From Sipunculus nudus (lineage: Eukaryota; Annelida; Sipuncula; Golfingiida; Sipunculidae): 64,000 nt of DNA. The notes beneath the pieces were generated by a model. That model was not told the DNA's origin. It saw nothing but the letters and a program-made list of their open reading frames with translations, and ran no database searches. The position numbers and the translations under genes were made by a program. Below are positions 12,474 to 24,140 of this stretch, one piece after another (the first letter of the stretch is position 1; each line of letters starts with the position of its first letter). The stretch lies in contig CM049322.1 of assembly GCA_026874595.1 (NCBI GenBank), positions 46,621,340 through 46,685,339 on the forward strand, in the 5' to 3' direction.

Positions 12474-14713
12474 GTTATATTTATACATATGTATTATAAT
12501 TTTTTTTTGTATTGCGAATTTTAAAACTCCAGGCCACGTTTTCTGAGCGGAAAGAGAATAAATGCACGTTTCTTTCATACAGACTCAAAAAAAATTATTA
12601 CCAAAATATATGCATTTTTTTAGCTGAAATGTTTAAACTGTATGCACCTGCCTGGCCATTTCACTGTAATAGACGACTATCTATTTACATAAGAACGACA
12701 CTTTTTATCATTTTTTGATTTATTCCTCAATTATATTGCCAGAATTTCAGCCAGAATTTATCTGTTTAATTCTTCTTTCAAGTTTCTTTTTACATTGCTG
12801 CATCAAGGTCCGTTTAAAAATTAAAATACTATATCCGATAAATACAAATTTTAACTTTTTCGTTTATTATTGGTTTTAAGAGTAAAATGCTTTTTTTAAC
12901 TTAATTTATTTTATGATTTACTTTGAAGTACTCTATCTATAACTTTATTCCATTTTTTTTTCTTTAAAAAGTACTACCTGAACAAACTTTACATGTACTT
13001 GTTACTAATCCATTGTTCTTTCCCCTCTTGTGTGCCAATGCTTTCTTTCATCACTTTCATAATAATTTTGATTCCTCGATTTATTTGAATTAGTTTATTT
13101 CTAAAAGCATGGATTATTTGGCTTTTTTAATATTTTTTTAAAAGTATTTCATGAAATTATTACATTGATCCCATATTTATTAAGGCACATTTAAAAAAAA
13201 GTACTTATGAACAATTATCTAAAAATGGAAAAGTAATTAAGTGAAGTTATTTGTCATGTGAGAATATAAATATAAGTACTGTGGTATAATAACTCTTAAG
13301 TGTACACTGTGAACAATTAAAAATAACGGAAACTCTTTCTGAAAAAAAAATATGTGTTGTGCTGCTATAAGCTGGGTTTTATAAGGCCAAAAAAATAATA
13401 GGTATGGTTCTCAGGCACCGCCCGCGTCAAATTTTTCCCCCGCATCAACCATTTTTATTTTGATTTTTATCTTTCAAGAAGATAAATCATACAATTTATG
13501 CAGTAATTTTATCTGTTTAGCTAAAAAAAATGGTTATTTTCATGCTTTTCCCTGATCTTATTGCATTTTTATCGAAACATACACAAAAGGTCAAAAATAA
13601 AATACCGCCCGCCCGCACTGATTTCTGAAAAAAAGTGCCTGTGAACCATACCTTTTTTTTTATTTTTGGGCCTAATGCTTATATGTTGATGATTCTAAAC
13701 ATAATAAATTTGTCAGAAATTCATATAACACCGGGAAAACACCTAAAATACCTATTTATTGGTTTATGTTTTTAATATTAATCTAACCTTCTGCATTTAG
13801 CAAAAATACCTCATGGTGGGGAAGTGGCAGGAATTCTTGTTGGAATCATACTTCTTCTGCTTATTGTCCTTGGGGTGGTTAAGCTGGTTCATTTAAGATG
13901 GTGAGTAAAGTGTACCAATAAAGTCTTAATGTATTGTAATGAACATGTAGACATGCAAACCTAGATGAATATAGTAACATTTTACAAGCAAGATGAACCA
14001 TTTAAAACTACCAAAGCTCTGCCCCGTCCTTAACTTTTCGCCATTTGTTTTGGTTTCTATGATTATATAGCCTAAAAAATGTATATTATGCAATAGTAAT
14101 TTCCAAACCAGAGGCGAGGTAAACTAATATTTATTAGTATTACCACAGAATTAAAATACTCTTTATCCAGTTATTTATAAGGGGCATAGACATAGACAAT
14201 TAATATATTATTAACTTACAAGGGCATATGTGCCATTTCCTTAAGTACAGCAAATAAGCTACATCCCTGTTTCGCAGGAAACGGGTTTCCTCTGTTGGAC
14301 CCACTGCAGTGAAGATAGAATCCAAAGATAATGCTGACGTTTCCATCGGCGTCTATAGTGACATAGACGATAAGAAGCCAAAGGAGCCATTTGAAAAAGG
14401 GCATGCTCATCAGCCAGATAAAGCTGACAATGTGTACGCCATCCCCAGCAAAGAAAAGAAGAGTATGCCACCGTGCGCTCCAGGAGTACATCGACACGGG
14501 AGTAATCAAGAGGAAGGTCAAAGGTCAAAGTGCGCTGCTATCACAGATGCATCGGGCGGCGGTTCACCCGTAGAGGGCGCTTACGCAGTAGCAGAGGTGG
14601 GAGGGTTTAACGAACCTGAGAGCACTCAGCACCATTCTCAAGACAGCCCTGAGCCCACATACCAAACACTGGATCCAACTTTTACAGGCTGGGCAGAACA
14701 TGATATTAAGTAG
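8892..14713 (+). CDS. Type I transmembrane receptor-like protein, 8-Cys ectodomain, Tyr-rich tail
   Basis: Five exons join: 8892-8946, 9109-9669, 11337-11378, 13801-13900 and 14278-14713. Intron phases are 1,1,1,2 and all borders are GT/AG. The sum is 1194 nt, 397 residues plus stop. Layout: signal peptide 1-18; ectodomain about 20-205 with eight cysteines (34, 65, 71, 102, 112, 142, 161, 175) and N-glycosylation sites at N37, N44, N49 and N114; Thr-rich stalk 206-219; membrane helix about 228-246; cytoplasmic tail 247-397 with tyrosines 279 (VYSDI), 306 (NVYAIP), 355 (GAYAVA) and 381 (PTYQTL). YxxL/I and YxxP sites are known SH2-docking contexts, so a phosphotyrosine-signalling receptor at the plasma membrane is inferred. 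The ectodomain belongs to no family I recognise; an even number of cysteines fits four disulfides. Ligand unknown. A broken paralogous tail lies upstream and an ITIM tail exon downstream. Confidence 0.85.
9109..9669 (+). CDS. Receptor exon 2: whole ectodomain in one symmetric exon
   Basis: The acceptor TTTTCCAG ends at 9108 and the donor GTAATC begins at 9670. The 561-nt exon is phase 1-1, as is usual for shuffled extracellular modules. It encodes residues 19-205, with CEDNKT near the start, the core LWYDEKWSLSVGFKCVDD, then CPNET, and GRKAGFLFLVKG at the end. An antisense frame of 165 codons covers much of the same DNA but is a shadow of this exon. Confidence 0.85.
9670..11336 (+). other. 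Receptor intron 2
   Basis: A 1,667-bp intron holding a degenerate foldback element (10460-10799) and otherwise AT-rich sequence. The coding frame of exon 2 runs on to 9881 without homology; this is read-through, not coding. Confidence 0.6.
10460..10799. repeat. Degenerate foldback element in receptor intron 2
   Basis: The left arm, 10460-10500 (GGATTACCTTAGGCTTTTAG then TCCGCTTCAGTTCG), pairs imperfectly with the right arm at 10742-10799 read in reverse complement (TTTACCTTAG...GTCCGCTTTGTAGTTCG). The interior is GC-richer than its surroundings and contains further TTCAGTTCG / CAGTCCG motifs. It resembles an old MITE. Target duplications are not visible. Confidence 0.5.
11337..11378 (+). CDS. 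Receptor exon 3: Thr-rich stalk mini-exon
   Basis: A 42-nt phase 1-1 exon encodes residues 206-219, ELQTTTTKGSTGNT, a short juxtamembrane stalk suited to O-glycosylation. The donor is GTAAAA at 11379. Two AG acceptors six bases apart (ending 11330 and 11336) both keep phase, so the isoforms would differ only by two residues (VS) inserted before the Glu at the junction. A mini-exon this short could also be skipped without a frame change. Confidence 0.7.
12393..12468. repeat. (AT)n microsatellite
   Basis: Nearly pure AT dinucleotide repeat of about 75 bp within receptor intron 3. Confidence 0.95.
13385..13672. mobile_element. Harbinger-like MITE with TAA target duplication
   Basis: The 288-bp element starts GGCCAAAAAA and ends in TTTTTGGGCC. 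Terminal inverted repeats of about 35 bp include GGTATGGTTCTCAGGCAC opposite GTGCCTGTGAACCATACC. TAA sits immediately outside both ends (13382-13384 and 13673-13675). A 3-bp TWA duplication with GGCC-type ends is characteristic of PIF/Harbinger-derived MITEs. There is no coding capacity. It lies in receptor intron 3, about 130 bp before exon 4. Confidence 0.75.
13801..13900 (+). CDS. Receptor exon 4: transmembrane segment
   Basis: The acceptor TGCATTTAG ends at 13800 and a consensus GTGAGT donor starts at 13901. The exon enters in phase 1 and leaves in phase 2. It encodes residues 220-252 and two bases of Trp253. The helix VAGILVGIILLLLIVLGVV is followed by KLVHLRW, a basic stop-transfer. Gly residues four apart (GILVG) could support helix packing. 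Confidence 0.85.
14278..14713 (+). CDS. Receptor exon 5: tyrosine-bearing cytoplasmic tail
   Basis: The acceptor TTTCGCAG ends at 14277. The exon is entered in phase 2 and runs to TAG at 14711-14713. It encodes residues 253-397: juxtamembrane KRVSSVGP, then four spaced tyrosine motifs (VYSDI, NVYAIP, GAYAVA, PTYQTL) separated by polar, Pro/Ser/Gly-rich linkers. This is an intrinsically disordered adaptor-docking tail in style. The spacing does not match a paired ITAM, and the -2 residues do not fit strict ITIMs. Antisense frames over this exon are shadows. Confidence 0.85.
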
Positions 14714-14789
14714 TAAGTGTCTAGTTATGCTGGACATTGTTATGTCATATAAACTTAGTATAAAGTCTGTATATACTAATATACTAAAT

Positions 14790-14795
14790 AATAAA
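14790..14795 (+). terminator. Candidate polyadenylation signal of receptor gene
   Basis: AATAAA lies 77 bases after the stop codon. A second AATAAA near 15728 lies in sequence duplicated downstream of the ITIM exon (TAATAAACAGCATTACGG near 25717), so a longer 3' end is also possible. Confidence 0.5.
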
Positions 14796-16229
14796 GTTAG
14801 CCACATCAATATTCATAACGTTTAGGTTGAAAAACACCATGAATATGAGATGAATGAATATTTTCAGATAGTGGCAAATTATGTGGCCTTAAGACGGAGC
14901 CATGATGTTATTATCTGGCTTTTTTCGGGATATCGCACTGTATTTATTTCGGTTGCAATATGCCTGTTTAAATTGGGGTTAAAAATATATATGGAACCAA
15001 AAAGATAAAGCTGTATTTCATTTTTGTAAAGCTGACGGCACCCAAATAGACATCATCTCCTGTATTACATGGCTTACAAGTTCAAGTAAATGTCAAACCT
15101 AAGTCTAGAAATGTAAGATGGGTTCGCTAACGACATCATGAGGACAGAATGGCTATTAAGAATACATTCCTTATATTTTATAGCAAATATATGCAGATCA
15201 TTTTGATATAAATTTATCTAACAACAAATGTGTTTTATATACACGTTTATTGTCTAATGTTATTTTTTTATACACGTTTTTGTGTGTGTGTCTCTGTGTC
15301 AGTGGTACGTAAATATATTTCCAATGTTTATTGAATATGGAACGAATAAAAACACACACACAAGCACAGAGAGACAAAACAAAACAAAAAAAAGGCAGAT
15401 AGATGCATGTTCAAGTTTTTTTTCGGGATTATTTAACTCTGATGTCATCATTTGAATCTGAATGCTGTTATAATGTAATCGTTTCTAGTCAGAACTATGC
15501 TAGTCATGTCAAGGGAAATATATTAGGACCTTATTCTGTAAGTCATAATATTTCTATGTAATTTTTTCTTTACTCAGGTATTTATTTAAACCTTTTTTTT
15601 GCATATATCCTACCCCATTCCAGTTATATATATATAGCGTAAAATTATATTTGTATCTATTAATATTCTACTTTAAATGAATTGTTATATTTTGTATAAA
15701 CTCCACAGGTCCCCAATCTGGTTTTTAAATAAAGAGCACTACGGAACAAATGTATATATTATTGTGTTTTTCAATGTTATGAAATACATTACATGTAATT
15801 GAAGATTTATGTGTATTCTAATGATCTGAAATATGGATTACTACTATTGTTGCTATTCTTGCTACGGTCATCACTGATATATCGAAGAATGTTCTCTGAT
15901 GGTAGTAAAAAATTGGCAACACGGTAAAATTGTTGTTTCATGTGTTACGCAAGTCCCTGATTAATATTTGGTATTTTGAAACCTCTCTCTAGGGTTTCGA
16001 ATTATTAATACATAATTATAAAATAAAAATGAAATGATATTATATCAGTTTTGTTTTTCCACGATCGAGCTTTACCGACAACCACCTTCACTCTTGACTG
16101 TGGTGTGAGTGTCAGCGATAAAATTAAGTTATAGCGATACTAAATATCCCGGGCTCCGTGTGGTGGTCAGACAAATATTATTCTTATATATGTAATGACT
16201 ATTTGTTTATTTCCTTAGGATTCATGCCT

Positions 16230-16232
<3 letters not shown>

Positions 16233-16291
<59 letters not shown>
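16233..16291. repeat. (AT)n microsatellite
   Basis: Pure AT repeat. A short counterpart lies at the equivalent point of duplicated copy B near 26838. Confidence 0.95.
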
Positions 16292-16292
<1 letters not shown>

Positions 16293-17152
16293 GTATCAGG
16301 GCTGATTCTACACATGAACTGTCTTGTTTGTATGATACCCTGAGGTCGGAAAAAGGATTAAGGGCTGAACATTGCCGCACAACAAGATACAGGAAGTTTC
16401 AAACCCACTAATAATAGATTGTTAACTGGTACAGAAAGCACAGTGATGTTAGTGATATAAGAAATGTATATATTTTATGTAGAATATATCAGCTCACTCC
16501 TGCATATGTATAATACCTGTGAAGTGCTATAATGCCTGTGATATAACTAATATAATGCCAGTGATGTGCTACAATAGCCTGTGATGTGCTATAATGTCTG
16601 TACATGATTCATGTACAATACCTGTAGGTGTCTACAGATGGCTTATCTTATCTTATCTTATATGAGACATAAGTATCGATTTAGTAATCTGGTCCCGGGA
16701 CTTTATTGAGAAGCAGATTCGCACTCGCTTTCAAAATACACAACTTCCATTATCCAAACCATTTATAAAGGAATGATTAGATAAACATAATAATACAATA
16801 TATATATAATTTGCAATTTATTTGTAATTAATCATTACTGGTACAAATAAAGAATGCGGATATTGTATTGGGGCTAATAATAAACTGACTGTAGATATTG
16901 TGGTTTCTAAAATCAAAGTTGCAGCTTAATATGCTTAATGTAGTTTCTTTTAATCATAGATTCCTTTCCATTTATTAGGGGAAAATGGATTAAAAAATTA
17001 ATTACAGAATGTTTGGAAAAAGAAATACGAGACATTTTATATTAAAAATAACTTACCAACTAACTCATTATATGCAGCATGGTATAATCAATATGCAGAG
17101 ACACACACATAGGCTGACCATCAGAAACTACAATATACTATAATACACAACA

Positions 17153-17210
17153 GGGGCGTAGCCAAGTGGGGATGCGCAGGGGCGATGCCCTCCCCCCCCC
17201 CCCCCCCCCT
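17153..17210. mobile_element. Truncated CAGGGGCGTAGCC element with 18-C run
   Basis: It begins CAGGGGCGTAGCCA and runs into a homopolymer of 18 C (17192-17209). The paralogous position in copy B (27480-27673) has the same start and a matching inverted end. Here the 3' part is missing and the sequence passes directly into the shared CTGCTCTT flank. CAGGGGCG-type ends are typical of non-autonomous hAT elements. Confidence 0.5.
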
Positions 17211-18181
17211 CGTGTGTGGTCTGCTCTTCCCCAGTAATACAATAATAGGCATTGCTCGGTCCCGCTGTGATCAAAACTAAAGGTCATTATGTACATGGCT
17301 AATAGGATAATATATCATAATCTCACCCTAGGTATCCACACTGATAAGTATATCAGCTTATCGGGAGAAATTGTTTCCTCTTGAAGGTTAGTTTACGTAT
17401 GTAAATACTAACATTTTTATGTGTTCTTTCATAAGAGCATGACATGAGTTTTAACCGCCTGTAATATAGGTATACATGCTCTCTGACTAATCACATACAC
17501 GGACATAATGATTCTGATATACTACAAAGAGCTGTATAGAGTTTAAAGGCTTTAATTAACATAATGAATTACACCGAGAGTACCACATATAAAATATATA
17601 TAAGTTCGATATAAAACAATTCACATACAATTGGATGTACATTATGGCAAATGAATTAAAACAAATTGTAAAAAATTATACCCGCGATGATGAACTGAGT
17701 TGGAACTAAACGGGCTTCTGATATAAGAGTGTCGGATAATTGGATTTGGATATAACGGGTCAATGATATAAAAGTTTCAGCAGTACATTGAAAATGTTTT
17801 AGGAATCATATGTATAATAATTAATCTATAAATTTTAAGTGAAAAGTATCATAAATCTCGTATGGTCATGCTGAATTATTTCCCATTATTATATCCATGA
17901 ATTGAGCCAAGATCATTCTGAAATCAACTATATGTCGTTTCATATAACCTTATGAGCAACATGGGCTGAGTGTTGTTTTTGTATATAATCATACGTTGTA
18001 ATATTCAAACTGTAAACCACAAGATCTTATCTAAATTGTGTAGGAATCATATTTCAGTTAATGTTAACTTATTAGTTATTATATTAAACAGAAAACCGGC
18101 ATTATTTGCTTTCCGACGAACCGTTTCCTGTTCCCTCGACTTAATATTGTGGTTTTACCGAGAAAACAAGGATATACTAAA

Positions 18182-18231
18182 TATCTATCAATCTATCTAT
18201 CTATCTATCTTTCTATCTATCTATCTATCTA
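18182..18231. repeat. (CTAT)n microsatellite
   Basis: About 12 imperfect CTAT units. In copy B the same site carries (AT)n instead (30371-30421). Confidence 0.9.
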
Positions 18232-21200
18232 TATTGCAATCCATGTTGCCTTTAATACCTCTCGAAATAAAAGTACCTAAGTGACACCCGTTTGAAATAA
18301 TAGCGATCTTAGTCGATCTTTTAATCATAAGCAAAGAAACATTGATCTGCCTATCTTATACCCAATTCGGATGAGAAGCACCCGCTTTCATTTTGGCCAA
18401 AATACACAGAACAATGCAAATTCCATCATGTATATAGTATATATCTGATTGCAATTAATACATAAATACCATGGTTTTAACACTAATGGATTTAAACATG
18501 TAATTAATGTTTCCGATTATTAATGTCGGATTTGTATTTATGAAACTTTAGTAAACCAGTTCCGGAGAATGTGGTTATTAGAATAATTGTTCTACATGAA
18601 TTAGATTTAATTTGTTTCTTCATCATGGTCCTGTCCTGTTTTGAGAAAATATTAGAAGCAAAATGAAATATAACTCAATAAAGCTTTGCAAAATATATAT
18701 CGTGCAAATGACAACTTGGAGAAATTGAAAAGTGATAAAATAATGAAAGAATAACGGACTCGAATAGTTATTATACAGAATATTCAAATATGCAGAGTCA
18801 CAAATATACATGTATATGTAAATACACGCAAGGTATAAAGAAACGCTCATGCCCTCTCTCAGGCAGACACCAGCACGGACTACCACGTGCATTTATACAC
18901 CCTAACCTGTTTGTATAGACACATAATCACATGTTCACAAACTGTCCTTGATACTCCTCCACAAAGTTTCCTGGTCACAGCTCATCATGTAAACATCAAC
19001 CCTTTTACACATAGAAAGATGTAGTGCACACTGGTACACAGGACCACACATACAAATATCTTCAATACACAGATCACCACTACAACATGGGGAACATATA
19101 TGGACAGCCGCCCAATGGCAAATGCTGACACACAGAAAGATTCACACACGCATTCACATAAGCAAAAAAATGGACCTCTAATCAAACACAAATATGCTCA
19201 CGGTAACATGTTGACAACGTACAATCGCCAGTTGTTACTTATAACTACTATGATGACAAAATAATGACTAACATAACATTTTCTGTGGCCTAATTTTCCA
19301 AGCTTATGTTACAACAAGAAACTTTTTGTTAATGTGGCCGACAGAATTATCTGGTGAATCTGGTTTTACACACAAAAACTGCGTTGGTAATGACAGATCT
19401 AAACAGGAGAACCTTTATTATCCTAGAATCTCTGGATTCGGATATATTCTATACATACCAACAACTGTTCAATGTGCACTAAATACTCCTTAACAACCAC
19501 ATTGGTTTAGCGACCACTTAAGAACAACGACCACGTTTCACAGGTTATGATTCCTTATCCCTCTATATATCACATATCGATTAGAGGTACATTATGCAAA
19601 TTGGACCACTATATCGAGGAAGCGATAGAAATGGTAATTTCAAGTTTTTTTCCCCAATTCCATTGTGTGTATGTATTATATAAGAAAAATGATATACGAA
19701 ATATTGCCATTATCATTATTTGATAATGGTAATTTTAAAATTTGGGATGACTGTTAATTACACATCTTGTCATTAATTAGGATGACATTGGGGAATATTT
19801 AACATGAAACAATTAGAAAAGGATTCAATAGTTGTGGAACATGTATGAGAAATATGCACTTTATAACCTGCAGAAGCCAATATTAAAACAATATAATTAT
19901 GGACAATGTTGGGCGGATAATAAGACCTGTCAGAAACAACAGTTGCACGCCAAAGTAAACAAAGGGATACATTCCCTTACATTTGCTATTTTTTTAAATG
20001 GTAATAGTCTTAATAAAAGTGATTTATGTTTTCATGACCCTATCCTGATAGTGAGACCTCTCAGGCCTTTAATTTACAAAAGGTGAACGAATTGGTTAAT
20101 CATGGCTTGTTCAATTATGAAACCCCTATAATATCATGCTGTAACCATACCAATAGAGTATGTTAATTAAAAGTTGTTCCATCGTTACGATATTTAAATC
20201 TTTAATATAAAAAAAAACTTGTTATAAATATAAAATACTTGTTTGAGTGGAATAGCCTCTTACCAAATAGGGTCTTTGAAATCAGAGGGCGTCTTACTAC
20301 ATCCGAGGTTGCACTCCGGTTTAAACTTGTGACCTGCCGGCTTATCTCAGGATTGTCATTGGCATCAGGAATGATGTGAACACATACACATATATATGTT
20401 GATTGAAGAATTATTAAAACTAGTATTCTTTAATGAGACAATCATCAATTATGTCATAGTAAATTTATTTTATGTTAAATATTGGCATAACAAGCAAATT
20501 ATTTTGAATACCCGCCAGGGTGAAAATCATTAACGTTGATAATGATCATATCCTTAACTTAATATCTTAGAAGATCATTGACTGGTATTTTAAGAAGCCT
20601 GAAATTAGGTTGTTTAATAGTGTGACTTATTTAAAAACATGTTATTGAGCATCCTGAGAGCTTTTCTTCACGGTGTTCAAGGTTGCTTTACAGTAATCCT
20701 CTTTTAGGTCATGGAATTAAAATAAGATGCAACACTTTTAAATATGGCAGAAAATTTGAATAAAATAGGAACAACAACTTGTTAATGTTCCTTCACATTC
20801 TAATTTGAATAACCTTTTTAAACCTGTACTGATATATTAATAATCTATGCATTTATTTCCTTTATGTTAAATTTAACTGGGCGTCACTGTCCATAGACCA
20901 CTTCATTTCAAAGAATATAAAGATGAAACATATGTGCTTCAGTGTTTTTAATGATGTATGCATGTTTTATTTAATTAAGAAACTGCAATGCTCGTTCTCT
21001 CTTAATCGTTCATCTTAGTCATCCATAGAGGACAGACTGGTGAAGGTGACGTTATCACAACGGCACGATTTTATCAGCACGAATTCATTCCGACCTTGAA
21101 CTGGTCATTTACGTAGCAGCGGGCACGAAAAAAGGTTATTGTTACGATGCCACGTGCTTCTCATCCCAGATGTCAGGATTTCTTGTTTGATTTTCATAAT

Positions 21201-22350
21201 TACATCATCATATCCTGAATTTATTCATTTCCTAATAAGTATGATTCATTCTCAATTTAGCTTATGGTTTCTTTGGAGAGACAGTCTGCATTAAGACACG
21301 GGGATGCATATCTTTTGCCGAAATGACAAATGAACATCGTCTGTATAAATGGGGTACGATGCTTATTTTCTTTTTCATTTCACTGATCTATTCAAGTATA
21401 CATGACAATTGCAGCTTTCTCACTAGATAGTCTAATATCGGAAATAAAAAATGTATGCACACACGTGTGTTATCCTAACATTTCAATCAACAACTAACTT
21501 CCAGAGATTACGAATGTAGGCCTACGTGTAGCAACTATTTGAAATAAAAAGAAAAATTGTATATCATAAAAATTACTATTTAATATATATTTAATATTAT
21601 TAATTTTTTACAGTGCGTTCAGTCTTTGGTAATGATATATTAAATAATCAAATTTTAGATAACGGGTGCAAACTTTGCGATGCATAAGGTACGGAAAAAC
21701 AAAATTAATGGGTTCATGTGTTTCTTGTTTGAAAAATCTCTAAAAACCTCGAGGACCCAGGCAAATATAAAATTTCGACTAAGAGCATTTAGGAACACTT
21801 TTTTTCTTACAGGTGTATCAGTGTCAAAATTCTGTTTATTGCAGCCAAACATTTCAACTTAATAATTAATCTTTACACTGATACTTTTACAAACTTCCAT
21901 TTCTTTTATGCACTGACATACATATCTGTCAATATACTTTTTTTAAATGACTATATGGTGCATATACATAATTAAACTAATGACATGAATCAGGCAATCA
22001 CATATATAGCCATTAAGCAGATTCTCTGATAGTGCGGTCAAAATATTCGGTCCCATCAGAGTCCGCAATTCACGTTTACCTGGCATTTATTTCATCACGG
22101 TAATATCGCCACTAAGGGCCTACTGCATGTATTTAATTAGGTACTCTAGTTACTCAGGGAGCCTAGGTGTATTGAATAGGGTGTTCTGGTGATGCTCAGC
22201 GTAGTGCATGTAATAATCGGATAGTCTGGTAATCACGTCGTAGTACATGAAATTGACCGGTAATTTGATAACTCGGAAAGTAAGTGAAACACATCTTTAG
22301 GTTCGGTGTCTTCCCACGACGCCTGTATAGCGCCCACCATGTGTGTGTGT

Positions 22351-22367
22351 GGGGGGGGGGGGGGGGG
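22351..22367. repeat. 17-G homopolymer after (GT)n
   Basis: A (GT)n run leads into 17 consecutive G. Such runs are prone to length error in assembly. Confidence 0.9.
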
Positions 22368-23208
22368 TGACCAAGAAAATGTCATCGCTCCTCAGCTGAG
22401 ATTTTCGGTCAGTACCTCGCGGCTTTGTGGCCTGTGCACTACCCACAGATAAACCAATATAGTGTGTGATTAATGTGCAAATAGTACATGCGTATATTCT
22501 CAAGATACTGTGAGAGATTCACAAGATAGCATGATGTATACATGAGGAACATATTATAATGATTACAAAACAATTAGAAATCTTGATTCCAACGAATTCA
22601 GGCGTAAGCCATTTACTTATTCAGTCCATATTACCTGGTTCATTCGTGCATAAGTGTCTGTAGATTTTTTTTATAATTCCTTGGTTACAATTCTTGGTCA
22701 AGATCATGTGCCAGATTCACACCAAAACATAATCAATTCTTTATTGGCCTATTTTCGTCATTTCCAAGCTATGATCCCACGCAAAAAGTTTCCTTCGTAC
22801 CTATGTTTACTAACGCTACTTATACCAATCTAAAGACATAATGAAGTTTATATTGTCTTTTCATGATTTACCATCAGAAATGTTCATGTAACGATTCTTA
22901 TTACTTTATTTATCCATTGTGACACGTAATATGTTGTAGGCAACACCGGAAGTTAGCAATGTATATTTAATGTTTATCATCTATACATATAGTAAGCTTC
23001 CCGAAGTATTCATATGCGATGGTACAATCAGTACACACATGACATTCATGAATGCACGACTTCCTGTTATTGTAATGTCACGTTTCATAGCAGCAGGGTC
23101 ATTCAGTTGATAACCATTGACAGAAGCAAAAACGTTGATAGGAACAAAAATCCTACGCCTTCAGAATAAAATGAATATAATCTCCCTTTAACAATTTAAT
23201 TTATTTGC

Positions 23209-23210
<2 letters not shown>

Positions 23211-23261
<51 letters not shown>

Positions 23262-23290
23262 TTTAATAATAATAACAATAATAATTAGAA
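23211..23290. repeat. (ATA)n microsatellite at end of copy A
   Basis: A long AAT/ATA trinucleotide repeat closes the homology with copy B, which also ends in ATA repeats (35814-35850). Confidence 0.9.
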
Positions 23291-23439
23291 TATGGGCGGT
23301 CTAGAAGGGACTACAGGTGCCAACCGATTCACAGTGCCTTAGATAAAGTGAGGCATGGAATCTCTCCTGGCATGACAGCCCTCCAAATATGTGGCTTCAG
23401 AGATACCCAACAATCACAAGAAGCAAGGACTGAGGAGAA

Positions 23440-24140
23440 AAAAAAGAACTAAGTGGCACATCTTGTCATGTGTCCAAGATAATGCTATTACCGATTCATG
23501 GACATGCAAAATTTCAAGCCGATAGGTAAAACCTCTCCGAGATAAATGTATTTTACAAATACTTGATCGTAGATGGCCACACATGTCTTGTGTATAATAA
23601 GGCTATATCAGATGAATGGATATGTTAATATTATACCTTAACATTAAACGAATCCTGAGATATGTGTGATTTTTACCAAAATCAGATCTACAGATCTACA
23701 GATCTTGTGTACAAGTTATACCAAACCAAGATCGATGGACATGTACATGTTCAGGTGGATATATCAAATACAAATACCTGATTATATGTTACGCAACCAG
23801 TCTTGTGTACAACACATCTACCCAAGATGGATAAACGTGCACGATATGAGGCCGACACGCCAAACCAGTCATGAGATATGAGTGATTATTCCCTAACATA
23901 GATGCACAAATAGACCATGCAAAATCAAAGATAAATCCAAGATAAAGTTAGCCAAGATCTATGGATATGCGAACTTTTAGGCCAATACATTAAATCACGC
24001 CTGAGATAAATTTATGAGTGTATTCTACGTAATCGTAGGTGGCGCTGCCAGTCTCGCATACGAAATATCTTATCAAAATGGAGGAACATAGAACTTTCAG
24101 GCCGATACGCCGAACCACTTCAGAGAAAAAAAGATATTCA
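23440..24140 (+). repeat. Degenerate minisatellite, unit about 110-140 bp
   Basis: About five or six diverged units share a phrase of the type AGGCCGATACGCCAAACCA...CTGAGATA..., followed by TCTTGTGTACAA and GATGGACATG. Examples occur near 23500, 23640, 23730, 23850, 23970 and 24100. The unit has no coding frame. It lies just before the ITIM exon and has no counterpart after copy B. Confidence 0.6.

Larger units (their letters stand above)
11379..13800 (+). other. Receptor intron 3
   Basis: A 2,422-bp intron. It contains an (AT)n microsatellite (12393-12468) and a well-bounded MITE (13385-13672). I see no further exon that would fit phase 1-1. Confidence 0.6.
15470..23290 (+). repeat. Segmental duplication, copy A
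   Basis: About 7.8 kb downstream of the receptor gene aligns in order with 25485-35860. Anchors include AGTCAGAACTATGCTAGTC (15488) with AGTCAGAATTGTGCTAGTC (25493), the GCACTCGCTTTCA block (16720/26922), AGGCTGACCATCAGAAACTAC (17112/27438), GATCAAAACTAAAGGTCA (17268/27832), AAGCCTGAAATTAG (20595/33509) and GTAAGCTTCCCG (22991/35494). Both copies end in (ATA)n runs. Identity is patchy, so the event is old. No exon was recognised inside. Confidence 0.85.

Noticed and set aside
14216-14528. Two antisense frames of about 90-100 codons over the tail exon
   Set aside because: They are shadows of the plus-strand exon, whose frame joins upstream exons in phase.
14278-14713. Paired ITAM in the receptor tail
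   Set aside because: The two YxxL/I motifs (Y279 and Y381) are about 100 residues apart, far outside the 6-12 residue ITAM spacing.
23440-24140. CRISPR-like spaced repeats
   Set aside because: The units diverge along their whole length with no constant repeat and variable spacer pattern; the host is eukaryotic.
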